The position numbers and the translations under genes are program-made. From contig NZ_CAKAKE010000001.1 in assembly GCF_916618915.1 (NCBI RefSeq), forward strand, positions 1-64,000: 64,000 nucleotides of DNA. The letters run 5' to 3'. The stretch's first letter is position 1, and every line of letters starts with the position of its first letter. Shown piece after piece: positions 27,102-36,332 of the stretch. The stretch comes from Stenotrophomonas sp. Marseille-Q4652 (GTDB lineage: Bacteria; Pseudomonadota; Gammaproteobacteria; Xanthomonadales; Xanthomonadaceae). The notes under the pieces were generated by a model that did not search any database, was not told the DNA's origin, and worked only from the letters and a program-made list of their open reading frames with translations.

Positions 27102-28358
27102 TCAGACCACAGCTGCGAGCTTGAAGATGGGCAGGTACATGCCGATGACCATGCCACCGACGATGGTGCCGATGAACACCATGATCAGCGGCTCGAGCAG
27201 GCTGCTCAGCGCGTCCACGGCGTTGTTGACTTCCTGCTCGTAATACTCGGCCACCTTGAACAGCATCGAATCCAGCGCACCGGCCTCTTCGCCGATGGCG
27301 GTCATCTGGATGACCATGTGCGGGAACAGGTTGACCTGCTTCATCGCCATGTTGACCGGATAGCCGACCGACACGTCGTCACGCATGCGCAGCACGGCCT
27401 GCTCGTAGACACTGTTGCCGGTGGCGCCGGCGACGATGCCCAGCGCTTCCACCAGCGGTACGCCGGCCTTGAAGGTCACTGCGGTGGTGCGGGCGAAACG
27501 GGCGATCGAGCTGTTGTGCATGATCTGGCCGATCACCGGCACCTTCAGGATCAGCTTGTCCATGCCGTGCTGCATCGCTGGCGAGCGCTTGTAGGCAAAG
27601 ATGAAGCCGGCAATGCTGCCGCCGACGATCAGCAGCATCAGCCACCACCACGACACCATGAAGCGCGAGGCGGCCACGATCATCTGGGTGAAGGCCGGCA
27701 GGTCGGCGCCAAAGCCCTTGAACACGTCCTCGAACTGCGGCACCACCCAGATCAGCAGGATCGAGCTGACCAGCAGCGCGACCGCCATGACCATCGTCGG
27801 GTAGAACAGGGCCTTCTTGATCTTGCCCTTGAGGGTCTCGATGTTTTCCTTGTAGTTGGCGATGGTCTCCAGCACCGTTTCCAGCACACCAGCGCCTTCG
27901 CCGGCGCGGATCAGGTTGCGGTAGAGCTCGTCAAACTGGACGGGGTGCTTGCTTATCGCCTCGTACAGCGAGGAGCCGCCCTCGATGTCGGTGCGGATCT
28001 CGCCGACCATCTTCCGCATGCGGGGGTTCTTGTGGCCCTCGCCGATGATTTCCAGGGCGCCGACGATCGGCACACCGGACTTCATCATCGTCGCCATCTG
28101 GCGGCTGAAGAAGGCGATCTCCTTGGGCGTGATCCTGGACCCTGCCGAGCCAAACAGCGGCTTGGGCTTGGGCTTGACCACGCTGGGGGTGATCCCCTGG
28201 CGTCGAAGTTCCGCGCGCAGCATGTTGGCATTCTTGGCCGACTGCTCGCCCTTCATCTTGACGCCGCGCTTGTCGGTCCCCTGCCAGACAAACGGCTGCA
28301 TCTGGCTGGTGTTGCGCGACACCGGCTCGCTCTTCATTGCACTACGGGTTACGGCCAT
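27102..28358 (-). CDS. pilC: Type IV pilus inner-membrane platform protein
   Basis: PilC is the membrane platform that couples the PilB and PilT motors to pilin insertion. The 418-residue protein has two T2SSF domains (about 80-203 and 283-405), each with the cytoplasmic signature (GVPIVGALEIIGEGHKN; GVPLVEALGIVAGATGN). Three hydrophobic segments are visible near 180-205, 225-250 and 385-410. The ATG at 28358 has a GGGGAGAAG ribosome site; eight upstream in-frame residues lack one. It diverges from pilA. Confidence 0.96.
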   Translation of the reverse strand: MAVTRSAMKSEPVSRNTSQMQPFVWQGTDKRGVKMKGEQSAKNANMLRAELRRQGITPSVVKPKPKPLFGSAGSRITPKEIAFFSRQMATMMKSGVPIVGALEIIGEGHKNPRMRKMVGEIRTDIEGGSSLYEAISKHPVQFDELYRNLIRAGEGAGVLETVLETIANYKENIETLKGKIKKALFYPTMVMAVALLVSSILLIWVVPQFEDVFKGFGADLPAFTQMIVAASRFMVSWWWLMLLIVGGSIAGFIFAYKRSPAMQHGMDKLILKVPVIGQIMHNSSIARFARTTAVTFKAGVPLVEALGIVAGATGNSVYEQAVLRMRDDVSVGYPVNMAMKQVNLFPHMVIQMTAIGEEAGALDSMLFKVAEYYEQEVNNAVDALSSLLEPLIMVFIGTIVGGMVIGMYLPIFKLAAVV

Positions 28359-28699
28359 CGTCTTCTCCCCACCCCGCGCCATCCCCAGGCCGGGCTATCG
28401 CGGCATGGTAGCGGGTTTCTTTCTGGTCGGGCATCCGGTCGCCGTCAATGCGTGCGGGTCGTCACGCCCGCCGCTGGCGTCGGAACGTCATAAACTGACA
28501 AAAAAGGTCACTTTGGCACTGATATCGCAATTGCGCCATTCAGGGGCTTCCATTCTGCGTCGTTGCTGCCATCATTCGCGCCGGGGAGTTGGGGAGGTGC
28601 TGGGGGATCTGGCACGCTACCTGCTTTGCAATACCCCGCATGGGAGCGGGTTCCATGCCCGTCCTTGTTCACCAATCCAAACCTCTAGGGGATGTACGC
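28359..28699. other. Intergenic region between pilC and pilA (341 bases)
   Basis: No gene is supported here. The right part holds the sigma-54 promoter of pilA and a 5' leader of about 64 bases. The centre, about 28490-28530, is relatively AT-rich with an A run, as expected for a bent enhancer region where PilR would bind; no exact PilR site was identified. Confidence 0.6.
28610..28625 (+). promoter_or_regulatory. Sigma-54 (RpoN) promoter of pilA
   Basis: TGGCACG (28610-28616), four bases, then CTGCT (28621-28625) matches the -24/-12 consensus TGGCACG-N4-TTGCW at all but one position. The GG and GC pairs are correctly ten bases apart. Such promoters require an enhancer-binding protein; PilR, encoded at 45163-46554, is the known activator of pilA in related bacteria. 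Confidence 0.85.
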
Positions 28700-29131
28700 A
28701 TGAAGAAGCAGCAGGGTTTTACGCTGATCGAACTGATGATCGTGGTTGCGATCATTGCCATCCTGGCCGCCATCGCGCTGCCGGCCTATCAGGACTACGT
28801 CGCCCGCTCGCAGGTGTCGGAAGCCATGAGCCTGGCCTCGGGCGCCAAGACCGCCGTCGCCGAGTACTACGCTGACCGTGGCGCTTGGCCGACTACGAAC
28901 GCCGCTGCTGGTCTGGCTACCGCCAACTCGATCTCCGGCAAGTACGTCACCTCGACCACCGTTGGTAACAATGGCGTTATCACCAGCGTGTTCAAGGCTG
29001 CCGGTTCGGTCAGTGCCAAGATCGCCAACGCGAACTTCTCCCTGACCCCGTCCGACAACGGTGGCAGCATCAAGTGGACCTGCGGCGGCTCCATCGCCGA
29101 CAAGTACAAGCCGAGCTCCTGCCGCAACTAA
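28700..29131 (+). CDS. pilA: Type IV major pilin PilA (first copy)
   Basis: This pilin forms the pilus fibre. The 143-residue prepilin has a six-residue leader MKKQQG followed by [32 protein letters not shown], the classical cleavage site and N-terminal helix with Glu5. The globular part ends with two cysteines in WTCGGSI and PSSCRN, forming the usual disulfide loop. It is driven by a sigma-54 promoter and followed by an intrinsic terminator, so it is probably the highly expressed copy. A near-duplicate N-terminus is encoded 2.4 kb downstream. Confidence 0.96.
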   Translation: MKKQQGFTLIELMIVVAIIAILAAIALPAYQDYVARSQVSEAMSLASGAKTAVAEYYADRGAWPTTNAAAGLATANSISGKYVTSTTVGNNGVITSVFKAAGSVSAKIANANFSLTPSDNGGSIKWTCGGSIADKYKPSSCRN

Positions 29132-29154
29132 TCGTTGCTGCGTGGTGAAGCTGG

Positions 29155-29184
29155 AAGGGTCGCGCAAGCGGCCCTTTCTTTTTT
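29155..29184 (+). terminator. Terminator after the first pilA
   Basis: AAGGGTCGC (29155-29163) pairs with GCGGCCCTT (29168-29176), with one G-U pair and a GCAA loop, and is followed by a T-rich tract to 29184. It would confine most sigma-54 transcription to pilA and let only read-through reach the glycosyltransferase-like gene. Confidence 0.82.
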
Positions 29185-29197
29185 GAGGGGAGGACGA

Positions 29198-31114
29198 ATG
29201 GGGAAGTTGCGCAGACTCTGGCCGCTACTGTTGCTGCTGGCAGTCGGGGCGGTCATTTACTGGCCTGGACTGGGCGGGGGCTTCATCTTCGATGATTATC
29301 CCAATCTGATCGAAGATCCGGACTGGAAGATCACCTCCTTGGACTGGGAGTCATTGCGCGCGGTGGCGGGTTCCGGCATCGCCAGCTTCTTTGGGCGGCC
29401 CTTGGCGGTACTCAGTTTTGCGCTCAACTACTACCTGACGGGCATGGACCCTGTCCCGATGAAGCTGGTCGGGGTCGTCTTCCATCTGCTCAATACGCTG
29501 CTGGTGTATTGCCTGGTGCGGCGACTGCTGGCCGCGGTCCACTTCACCGATGCGACTGTGCGCTGGGGCGCTTGTGCGTTGGCGTTTGTCTGGATGGCCC
29601 ATCCCCTGCAGGCCTCCACCGTTCTGTATATCGTCCAGCGCATGGAGGTGGGGGCGCTGACCGGCGTGCTGCTCTCACTGCTGGCCTACCTCAAAGCCCG
29701 TTGTGCGATGAGCGCGGGCTCCCGGGCTTGGGCATGGTGGGCGGCGGTCGTGCTCGCCGGTCTGGTCGGGCTGGGTTTCAAGGAAACCGCGCTGTTGCTG
29801 CCGATTTACGCGCTGGCACTGGAATGTTGCCTGCTGGGATTCCGCGGGGCGAATGGGAGTCGCTCGACGGCGCTGGTTTCGCTCTACACGCTTGGCGCGC
29901 TCGGCGCGCTGGTGGTCTTCTGTTGGAAGATGCTGCCGTCGATGCTGGCGCGGGAAGCCTACGCGGTCCGTGACTTCACACTGGGCGAGCGACTTCTGAC
30001 CCAGTTCGCCGCTTTGGGGCTGTACCTCCGGCAGATGTTGCTGCCGTGGCCGGAGAGCCTCTGGTTCTACTATGACAATTTCCCGATTTCAAAAGGATTG
30101 CTGCAGCCCTGGACCACGCTCACGAGCCTGTTGCTGCTGCTGGGCCTGGTCGTAGTTGCAGTGGTCAGCAGGCGGCGCTGGCCGCTGACCTCCCTCGGAA
30201 TTGCGTGGTTCTTCGCTGCACATGCGCTGACCAGCAATATCGTTCCGTTCGAGTTGGTCTTCGAGCACCGCAACTATTTCGCCCTGCTGGGCATCCTGCT
30301 TGCCTGGGTGCAGCCTTTGGCTTGGCTGGGGAACCGGATCAGCCCGGAGATCCGTATCCCGTTGGTCGCGCTGCCGTTGCTGTTCACCGCCGTGATGGGG
30401 GTGCTGCAGGTGGCGACGTGGGGGGATCCTCTGCGGCTGGCAACGACTCTGGCTACACGCAACCCGGAATCCCCGCGGGCCGGTTACGAGTTGGGGCGAC
30501 TACTGTTCGATCTTGCCGGCGGAGACCCCGCCTCCCCGCTGGGGTCGCTGGCCGAGCAGGAGTTCCAGCACGCGGCCAGGTTGCCGGGCAGCTCACCTTT
30601 GCCGGAGCAGGCTCTAATCATCCTGTCGTCCAGCCACGGGCGACCAATGGACCCTGAAATGTGGACGCTATTCCGGAAAAAGTTTGAGCGCCGGCAAGCT
30701 GGTCCTCAGGAGATCGGTGCGCTCTCGGCCGTTGTGGATTGCCGGATAAGTGCGCGTTGCCAGTTCGAGAGCGAGCAGCCTCTGTTCGAGGTCCTGACAG
30801 CCGCCCTCCAGGTAAATCCCCGATCGGCTGTCATCCATGCAATCTATGGCAACTACGCCTTCAACGTCATGCGTGATCCTGAGCTAGCGGTCAGGATGTT
30901 GCGGGAGGCGGTTGCGCTGGAGCCGGGGCAGGTGGCCTTCCGTGTGGGGTTGGCGAAATTCCTGTTGGCATTGGATTTGCGTGAATCACCCGAAGTGACG
31001 GACACGCTGGCATTTCTCCGGGCGGATGACTCCGGGGGGAAGTATCGGGTCGAACTGCAGGAACTGGAAAGATTGTTGGAAAACGGGGAATCCGAACGCG
31101 AGCCGGATCGATGA
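29198..31114 (+). CDS. GT-C type membrane glycosyltransferase-like protein with C-terminal repeat region (TMTC/TfpW-like)
   Basis: This 638-residue polytopic protein has about ten hydrophobic helices (residues about 8-425) and a soluble C-terminal half with degenerate helical, TPR-like repeats. Right after the first helix comes [13 protein letters not shown], with Asp32-Asp33, then [17 protein letters not shown] and [10 protein letters not shown]. This layout is that of GT-C enzymes of the TMTC class, which use polyprenyl-phosphate sugars. In P. aeruginosa, TfpW, a GT-C enzyme encoded beside pilA, glycosylates pilin. By analogy this gene, set between two pilin genes, may modify pilin; that is inference. 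The ATG at 29198 follows GAGGGGAGG. Confidence 0.72.
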   Translation: MGKLRRLWPLLLLLAVGAVIYWPGLGGGFIFDDYPNLIEDPDWKITSLDWESLRAVAGSGIASFFGRPLAVLSFALNYYLTGMDPVPMKLVGVVFHLLNTLLVYCLVRRLLAAVHFTDATVRWGACALAFVWMAHPLQASTVLYIVQRMEVGALTGVLLSLLAYLKARCAMSAGSRAWAWWAAVVLAGLVGLGFKETALLLPIYALALECCLLGFRGANGSRSTALVSLYTLGALGALVVFCWKMLPSMLAREAYAVRDFTLGERLLTQFAALGLYLRQMLLPWPESLWFYYDNFPISKGLLQPWTTLTSLLLLLGLVVVAVVSRRRWPLTSLGIAWFFAAHALTSNIVPFELVFEHRNYFALLGILLAWVQPLAWLGNRISPEIRIPLVALPLLFTAVMGVLQVATWGDPLRLATTLATRNPESPRAGYELGRLLFDLAGGDPASPLGSLAEQEFQHAARLPGSSPLPEQALIILSSSHGRPMDPEMWTLFRKKFERRQAGPQEIGALSAVVDCRISARCQFESEQPLFEVLTAALQVNPRSAVIHAIYGNYAFNVMRDPELAVRMLREAVALEPGQVAFRVGLAKFLLALDLRESPEVTDTLAFLRADDSGGKYRVELQELERLLENGESEREPDR

Positions 31115-31131
31115 TCATGGGGAGAACGGGG

Positions 31132-31551
31132 ATGACGGAGCAAAAGGGTTTTACGTTGATCGAACTGATGATCGTGGTGGCGATCATCGCGGTGCTGGCG
31201 GCAATCGCCTTGCCTGCTTACCAGGATTACGTAGCGCGTGCGCAGGTTGCGGAAGGAATTGGACTGGCGACGGGTGCCAAGTTGGCAATCGCCACCTACT
31301 ACGGTGAGCGCGGTGAGTTTCCTGCTGGCAACGCTGCGGCGGGAATGGCAGCCGCAGCCTCGATACGCGGACGCAATGTCAGCTCGGTGGAGGTGGATGC
31401 TACTGGCACCATCCGGGTTGCATTCTCCAGTTCGGCCAATGCAAAGCTGCACGGTCAGGTGCTCACCATGCAGGTGACCGACAACGATGGCAGTCTGAGC
31501 TGGGCGTGTGGCGGATTGAATCCGAAGTATCTCCCAGCAAGCTGCAGATGA
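31132..31551 (+). CDS. pilA2: Type IV pilin PilA (second copy)
   Basis: A second prepilin of 139 residues: leader MTEQKG, cleavage before [32 protein letters not shown], and a terminal disulfide pair (WACGGL and PASCR). The N-terminal helix nearly equals that of the first pilin, while the globular domain has diverged. It starts 17 bases after the membrane glycosyltransferase-like gene and shows no sigma-54 promoter of its own, so it is probably co-transcribed with that gene. The ATG at 31132 follows GGAGAACGGGG and gives the normal short leader; ATGs at 31111 and 31117 are less likely. Confidence 0.93.
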   Translation: MTEQKGFTLIELMIVVAIIAVLAAIALPAYQDYVARAQVAEGIGLATGAKLAIATYYGERGEFPAGNAAAGMAAAASIRGRNVSSVEVDATGTIRVAFSSSANAKLHGQVLTMQVTDNDGSLSWACGGLNPKYLPASCR

Positions 31552-31638
31552 GCGCCAGCTTCATCAACCCGAGCAGGGCTTTTTGCCTTCGTGAGCTATT
31601 TCCTGACCGGGTGCTGCTTGGCACTCAGCCAACCTGGT

Positions 31639-32865
31639 ATGTCTGAAGAAATGCGCGGCAGTAGGCCCACCGTCCTGGTTTTAGCCTCTACCTATCCAAG
31701 GTGGGCCGGCGATCACGAACCAGGCTTCGTGCACGAGCTCGCACGCCGGTTGACAGATCGTTTCCGTGTGGTGGCGTTGTCCCCGCATGCTCCGGGCGCC
31801 CTGCAGCATGAGACCCTGGATGGAGTAGAGGTAATCCGTTACCGCTACGCCCCGGAGGCGCTGGAGACGCTGGTCAGTGGTGGTGGCATTACCACCAACT
31901 TGCGGCGGAGCAAGTGGAAGCTGTTGCTGGTCCCGAGCTTCCTGCTCGCCCAGATGTGGGTGGCTTGGCGGCTGCTCAGGCGCGAGCGCATCGATGTGGT
32001 GCATGCGCACTGGCTGATTCCGCAAGGGTTGATCGCCGCTCTGCTGCAGCGCCTGCCGGGCGGCAGGCTGCCCTTGGTCGTTACCTCCCATGGCGCGGAC
32101 CTGTTCGCCCTGCGTGGCCGTTTGCTGGCTGCACTGAAACGCCATGTCCTGCGCCGCTCGTCTGCGGCGACCGTAGTGAGCAGCGCCATGCACCAGCCGG
32201 TTTGCGCATTGAGCGCGCAACCGGCGCAGGTGCATGTCATGCCAATGGGAGTGGACCTGCGCAACCGGTTCACTCCGGTCGACGGGACTCAGCGCTCCCG
32301 CAGCGAGATCCTGTTCGTCGGGCGCCTGGTGGAGAAAAAGGGGCTGCGCCATCTGATTGCGGCCATGCCACTGGTGCTGCAACGGGCGCCCGATGCCTGC
32401 CTGACCATTGCCGGATTCGGGCCGGAGGAGGCCGCGCTCAGGCACCAGGTCCAGCAGTCAGGGCTGGCAGGCAACGTGAGCTTCGTCGGCGCCGTTCCGC
32501 AGGCCGGACTGGCAGCCCTGTACCGCCGTGCCACGGTATTCGTGGCGCCCTTCGTGCGGGCAGGGTCCGGGGATGAAGAGGGGCTGGGCCTGGTCGTGGC
32601 CGAGGCGGTTGGTTGCGGTTGCCCGGTGATTGCTGGCGATGTGCCGGCCGTGCATGAACTGCTGGGGAAGTGGCCGGATCTGGTGGTGGATCCACAGGAT
32701 CCGGTGGCCCTGGCCGAGAAGATCGTCGGCATGCTGGAGGGTGGCCCAGAGGTGGGGCGGGTGGCGGAGCAGCTGCGCCAGGAAATCCTGTCCCGTCTGG
32801 ACTGGCAGCAGGTTGCCGATGGTTATGCGCGCCTGCTGTCAGGCACCATTGAATCGCGTTCTTGA
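31639..32865 (+). CDS. Glycosyltransferase family 4
   Basis: This retaining GT-B glycosyltransferase has 408 residues from the ATG at 31639. The N-terminal half has TYPRWAGDHEPGFVHELARRL and HAHWLIPQG. The C-terminal half has the family-4 sugar-nucleotide site EILFVGRLVEKKGLRHLI and the EX7E-like stretch GDEEGLGLVVAEAVGCGCPVIA. It opens the glycan cluster downstream of the second pilin gene. Alternative starts at 31591 (GTG) and 31651 (ATG) are possible. Donor and acceptor are unknown. Confidence 0.9.
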   Translation: MSEEMRGSRPTVLVLASTYPRWAGDHEPGFVHELARRLTDRFRVVALSPHAPGALQHETLDGVEVIRYRYAPEALETLVSGGGITTNLRRSKWKLLLVPSFLLAQMWVAWRLLRRERIDVVHAHWLIPQGLIAALLQRLPGGRLPLVVTSHGADLFALRGRLLAALKRHVLRRSSAATVVSSAMHQPVCALSAQPAQVHVMPMGVDLRNRFTPVDGTQRSRSEILFVGRLVEKKGLRHLIAAMPLVLQRAPDACLTIAGFGPEEAALRHQVQQSGLAGNVSFVGAVPQAGLAALYRRATVFVAPFVRAGSGDEEGLGLVVAEAVGCGCPVIAGDVPAVHELLGKWPDLVVDPQDPVALAEKIVGMLEGGPEVGRVAEQLRQEILSRLDWQQVADGYARLLSGTIESRS

Positions 32866-32883
32866 AATGTCTTCGGGGCTCCC

Positions 32884-33510
32884 ATGAAATTTCTCGGCAA
32901 GTGGTTTCCGCTGTTGTCCTTCAAGGGCTCAGGCGATTACTGGCGCAGGCGCTATCGCTACGGAGGCGACTCCGGTGTGGGGTCGGGCGGTCAGTCGGCC
33001 CGCTACAAGGCAGATGCCCTGAACCGCTTCGTCGCCGATCGCGATATCGGCAGCATCATCGAGTTCGGGTGCGGGGATGGGCGCCAGCTCGAACTGGCAC
33101 GCTACCCGCAGTATCTGGGCGTGGATATCAGCCCGGAAGCAGTGGCGCTGTGCCGTGGGAAGTTCCGCGCCGACGCCCGCAAGGCGTTCATGCTGCTTGA
33201 TGAGTTCCAGTCACAGCGGGCAGAGCTGACCCTGTCCCTGGATGTGATCTTCCATCTGGTCGAGGACGAGGTATATCACGACTACCTAGAGCGCCTGTTC
33301 GCCAGCACGACGCGGTACGTTGCCATCTACTCGACAGTCACGGAGTCGAGCCGAAAGACCTTGCCCCATGTGCGCCACCGTGGCGTGGCCGACGATGTCG
33401 CCCGTTGGTTCCCCAACTTTGCAAGGTTGCACGACTACGAAGCCAGCCTGCCGGTACCGGGGGATGACTGGGACAATGGGGCACGGTTCCTGTTCTACGC
33501 CCGTACTTGA
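32884..33510 (+). CDS. Class I SAM-dependent methyltransferase
   Basis: This 208-residue protein shows the SAM-binding motif SIIEFGCGDGRQLELA (about 58-73) followed by YLGVDISPEAVALCR, the Rossmann acidic loop. The post-motif strand LTLSLDVIFHLVEDEVYHDYL is typical of small-molecule or sugar methyltransferases. It lies between two glycosyltransferase genes, suggesting O-methylation of a glycan residue. The exact target is not predictable. Confidence 0.83.
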   Translation: MKFLGKWFPLLSFKGSGDYWRRRYRYGGDSGVGSGGQSARYKADALNRFVADRDIGSIIEFGCGDGRQLELARYPQYLGVDISPEAVALCRGKFRADARKAFMLLDEFQSQRAELTLSLDVIFHLVEDEVYHDYLERLFASTTRYVAIYSTVTESSRKTLPHVRHRGVADDVARWFPNFARLHDYEASLPVPGDDWDNGARFLFYART

Positions 33511-33515
33511 ACGAG

Positions 33516-34526
33516 ATGAGTCTCCCCCGGATTTCCGCCTGCATCGCCAACTACAACGGCGCCGGCCTGTTGCGCGACTGCCTGGACTCGGTGCTGGCCC
33601 AGCAGGTGGCGGCCGAGGTGGAGATCATCGTGCACGACGATGACTCCAGCGATGACTCGCTGCAGCTGCTGCGCAGCGACTTTCCGGAGGTGCGACTGAT
33701 CTCCTCGGACAGCAACGTCGGCTTCTGCGTTTCCAACAACCGCATGGCCGACGTCGCCACCGGAGACTACCTGCTGCTGCTCAACAACGACGCCGCACTG
33801 TTGCCCGGGGCGCTGGACGCTTTGCTGTCCGAGCAGCAGCGCATTGGGGCGCCCTGCATCCTCAGCCTGCCCCAGTACGACTGGGAAAGCGGCGCGTTGG
33901 TGGATCGCGGCTGCCTGCTCGACCCGTTCTGCAACCCGGTCCCGAATCTCGACCCGGCCCGGCCCGAAGTGGCCTATGTGATCGGCGCCTGCCTGTGGAT
34001 CCCGCGCGGCCTGTGGCGCGAACTGGGCGGATTCCCGGAAGCGTTCGGCTCGATTGCCGAGGACCTGTACCTGTGTGGTGGGGCGCGCCTGCGCGGGCTG
34101 GCGGTGCGCTGTGTTGAAGCCGGTGGTTACCGTCACCGCCAGGGCGCCAGTTTCGGCGGCAATCGTGCCGATGGCGGGTTGCGGACGACGTATCGACGGC
34201 GTGCCCTGAGCGAGCGCAACAAGACCTGGGCGATGCTGGCCTGCACCCCGGGATGGACCGTGTGGCCGCTGGTGGTGCTGCACCTGTTGCTGCTGCATGC
34301 CGAGGGGGCGATTGTCTCCTTGGTGCGCAGGGATGCACGCCTCTGGCGGGAGGTGTACCGCCCGATCCTGCCGAGCTTGCTCGCCACCGATGCGGAGTGG
34401 AAGTCCCTGCGGCAGCGCCTGCAGGCGGCCCGGTGCACGACCCAACGGCGCTGGTGGCAGGTCTTCGTCTGGATGCCGCGCAAGCTCACGCTGCTGTGGC
34501 GGTATGGCATGCCCACGCTGCGCTGA
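33516..34526 (+). CDS. Glycosyltransferase family 2 (rhamnosyltransferase-like)
   Basis: This 336-residue inverting GT-A enzyme opens RISACIANYNGAGLLRDCLDSVLAQ. It has the metal/nucleotide motif LLLLNNDAALLPGALDAL (a DXD variant, NND) and the later ED motif (SIAEDLYLCGGARLRG). A hydrophobic stretch near residues 245-265 may bind the membrane. It belongs to the group that includes WbbL-type rhamnosyltransferases, but the sugar is unproven. The ATG at 33516 is chosen over a TTG overlapping the previous stop. Confidence 0.88.
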   Translation: MSLPRISACIANYNGAGLLRDCLDSVLAQQVAAEVEIIVHDDDSSDDSLQLLRSDFPEVRLISSDSNVGFCVSNNRMADVATGDYLLLLNNDAALLPGALDALLSEQQRIGAPCILSLPQYDWESGALVDRGCLLDPFCNPVPNLDPARPEVAYVIGACLWIPRGLWRELGGFPEAFGSIAEDLYLCGGARLRGLAVRCVEAGGYRHRQGASFGGNRADGGLRTTYRRRALSERNKTWAMLACTPGWTVWPLVVLHLLLLHAEGAIVSLVRRDARLWREVYRPILPSLLATDAEWKSLRQRLQAARCTTQRRWWQVFVWMPRKLTLLWRYGMPTLR

Positions 34527-34529
34527 GGG

Positions 34530-35306
34530 TCAGCCGGGCTTGCGGAAGAGGAAGAACGGCTCGGCCGGGTTGACGCCGACTTTGTTCGGTTCGGCGTCCG
34601 CCAGCAGTTCCTCGTGCCCGCGCACATGGGACTGGAACCCGGCAGCGGTGATCCGCTGGAAGATGTCGCGGCCGAACAGGCGTACATGGTCTTCCTGGCC
34701 GTGGGCATGCAGGCGTGCCTGGTCGGTGTCGATCCCGGGATCGGACCAGGTGGCGTGCAGCTTGCGGCTGTACGGGGTCTGCAGGATCGCGTAACCGCCC
34801 GGAGCGAGGATCCGGAACAGCTCGGACAGTGCCTTGCCATCGTCGGCAACATGCTCCAGAACGTGGTTGGCGATGACCAGGTCGACCGAAGCGGAAGCAA
34901 GCTCCATGTCCAGCATGTCGATCCGCAGCACTTGCGGTGACTGTGGGTAGAGGTCGCAGGCGGTATAGCTGGCGGGGCCCGCCTCCTTCAGCCAGCGCGG
35001 CAACCGTTTCTCCGGCGCGAAGTGGAGGATGGACTTGCCCTTGATCCACTCCAGCAGGCCACTGGCGCGCAGGTACAGCAACAGGTGACGTTCGCGGTCG
35101 TGGGCACCACAGCGCGGGCATTCGAAGTGGTCGACGTCACTGCCCACCACCTCTAGCGTGAGCATCAGCGGCGCCACTCCGCGCGAACCATTGCGGTAGG
35201 GCATGAAGCGCCAGACACGGTGATTGCACATCGCGCAATGGCGGCGGCCACCCGGTATCCAGCCGGCAAGGGCATAGGGCAGGACTTTCGTCAGTTGCAG
35301 GGCCAT
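34530..35306 (-). CDS. SAM-dependent methyltransferase with N-terminal zinc-ribbon-like cysteines
   Basis: This 258-residue protein has two CX2C pairs (Cys24/Cys27 in CAMC and Cys63/Cys66 in CPRCGAHDRERH), suggesting a zinc site. A methyltransferase domain follows: SILHFAPEKRLPRWLK, CDLYPQ, the IDMLDMELASASVDLVIANHVLEHV core and RILAPGGYAILQTPY. It converges on the upstream GT2 gene with a three-base gap and heads away from it, so it belongs to the minus-strand half of the glycan cluster. Its target is unknown. Confidence 0.84.
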   Translation of the reverse strand: MALQLTKVLPYALAGWIPGGRRHCAMCNHRVWRFMPYRNGSRGVAPLMLTLEVVGSDVDHFECPRCGAHDRERHLLLYLRASGLLEWIKGKSILHFAPEKRLPRWLKEAGPASYTACDLYPQSPQVLRIDMLDMELASASVDLVIANHVLEHVADDGKALSELFRILAPGGYAILQTPYSRKLHATWSDPGIDTDQARLHAHGQEDHVRLFGRDIFQRITAAGFQSHVRGHEELLADAEPNKVGVNPAEPFFLFRKPG

Positions 35307-35318
35307 CGGCTTCCAAGA

Positions 35319-36332
35319 TCAGTGGCGGTAGAGGACGTGGCGAAGGTGCCGCGCAAACGGCAACTGCGAGGTGAGGATTCTCGTGGTCATCCGGACGATG
35401 TTCCATGCCGCCATGCCGCTGGTACGTAGCGGCCCGTAGGGAGAGGCTGCATAGATTCGTGCGGCCCAAGTGCGTAGCAGGGCCGGGTCACGGGCGGCGA
35501 CGGCCCGGAAGCACACCCGGCGCAGGAAATCGGCCAGCCCTCTTGCGTAGTCAGCGTCGCTTACCGCATCACGCGGCACGCTCTGGATGGCCCGCCAGTA
35601 CAGCTCCCGCACCTTGTCGTTGCTAGTGGCCACCATCGATCCACTGGTGCCAGCCCGATAGGCAGCCAGCGGTTCGCCAATGTGGCTCAGCGGGCCATGC
35701 TGAGCCAGTACCAAGTGGATCTGGTAGTCGATGTACTCGTGGTCGATGGCCAGCAAGTGCGTGGCCAGCTCCGCGCGGTACAACATGGTGCTGGTGTTGA
35801 GGTTGTTGCCATGCCGCAGCAGGGAGGCAAGGTCGACTACGGCATCGCCCAGGTCATTGAAAAAACCGGTTGGCTGGTCATCTGCGCTCACCGTATAGGC
35901 ATTGCTGTACACCGCAGCGTGGTCCGGATGCTGGCGGATCAGTTCGACCTGGCGCGCCAGCTTTCCCGGCAGCCAGTAGTCATCGCCGTCGAGCTGGGCC
36001 AAGAGGCTGCCGCGCGCGGCGCGCAGCAGGCGCAGGTAATTCCGATAGGCCCCGACGTTGTTGTCGGCGGTGATGACGCGCACGAGAGAGGGAAATCGTT
36101 GCTGCAGGGTGAGGGCAACCTGCAGGCTGTCATCCTTCGAGCAATCTTCGCCCACCAGGACTTCGAACTCGAAATCCACCTCTTGGGTGACAGCGCTCTC
36201 AACGGCTTTGGGCAGAAAGGCGGCATGGTTGTAGGCCAGTACCAGCACGCTCACCAAAGGCTTGCCCACCAGCTGCATAGCATCGGAATGTTCGATCGTC
36301 CGATGGATGGACAGGGTGTCGGGCGCCGGCAC
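35319..36332 (-). CDS. Glycosyltransferase family 2
   Basis: This 337-residue GT-A glycosyltransferase has LVSVLVLAYNHAAFLPKAVESAVTQ, LVGEDCSKDDSLQVA, and the DXD-type GSLLAQLDGDDYWLPGKL with an acidic triad. The C-terminal part (about 200-337) is helical and basic. The GTG at 36332 immediately follows the flippase stop (TGAGTG) and has a GGGAG upstream; an ATG at 36278 would shorten it by 18 residues and start closer to the fold. It is co-directional with the flippase. Confidence 0.87.
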   Translation of the reverse strand: MPAPDTLSIHRTIEHSDAMQLVGKPLVSVLVLAYNHAAFLPKAVESAVTQEVDFEFEVLVGEDCSKDDSLQVALTLQQRFPSLVRVITADNNVGAYRNYLRLLRAARGSLLAQLDGDDYWLPGKLARQVELIRQHPDHAAVYSNAYTVSADDQPTGFFNDLGDAVVDLASLLRHGNNLNTSTMLYRAELATHLLAIDHEYIDYQIHLVLAQHGPLSHIGEPLAAYRAGTSGSMVATSNDKVRELYWRAIQSVPRDAVSDADYARGLADFLRRVCFRAVAARDPALLRTWAARIYAASPYGPLRTSGMAAWNIVRMTTRILTSQLPFARHLRHVLYRH

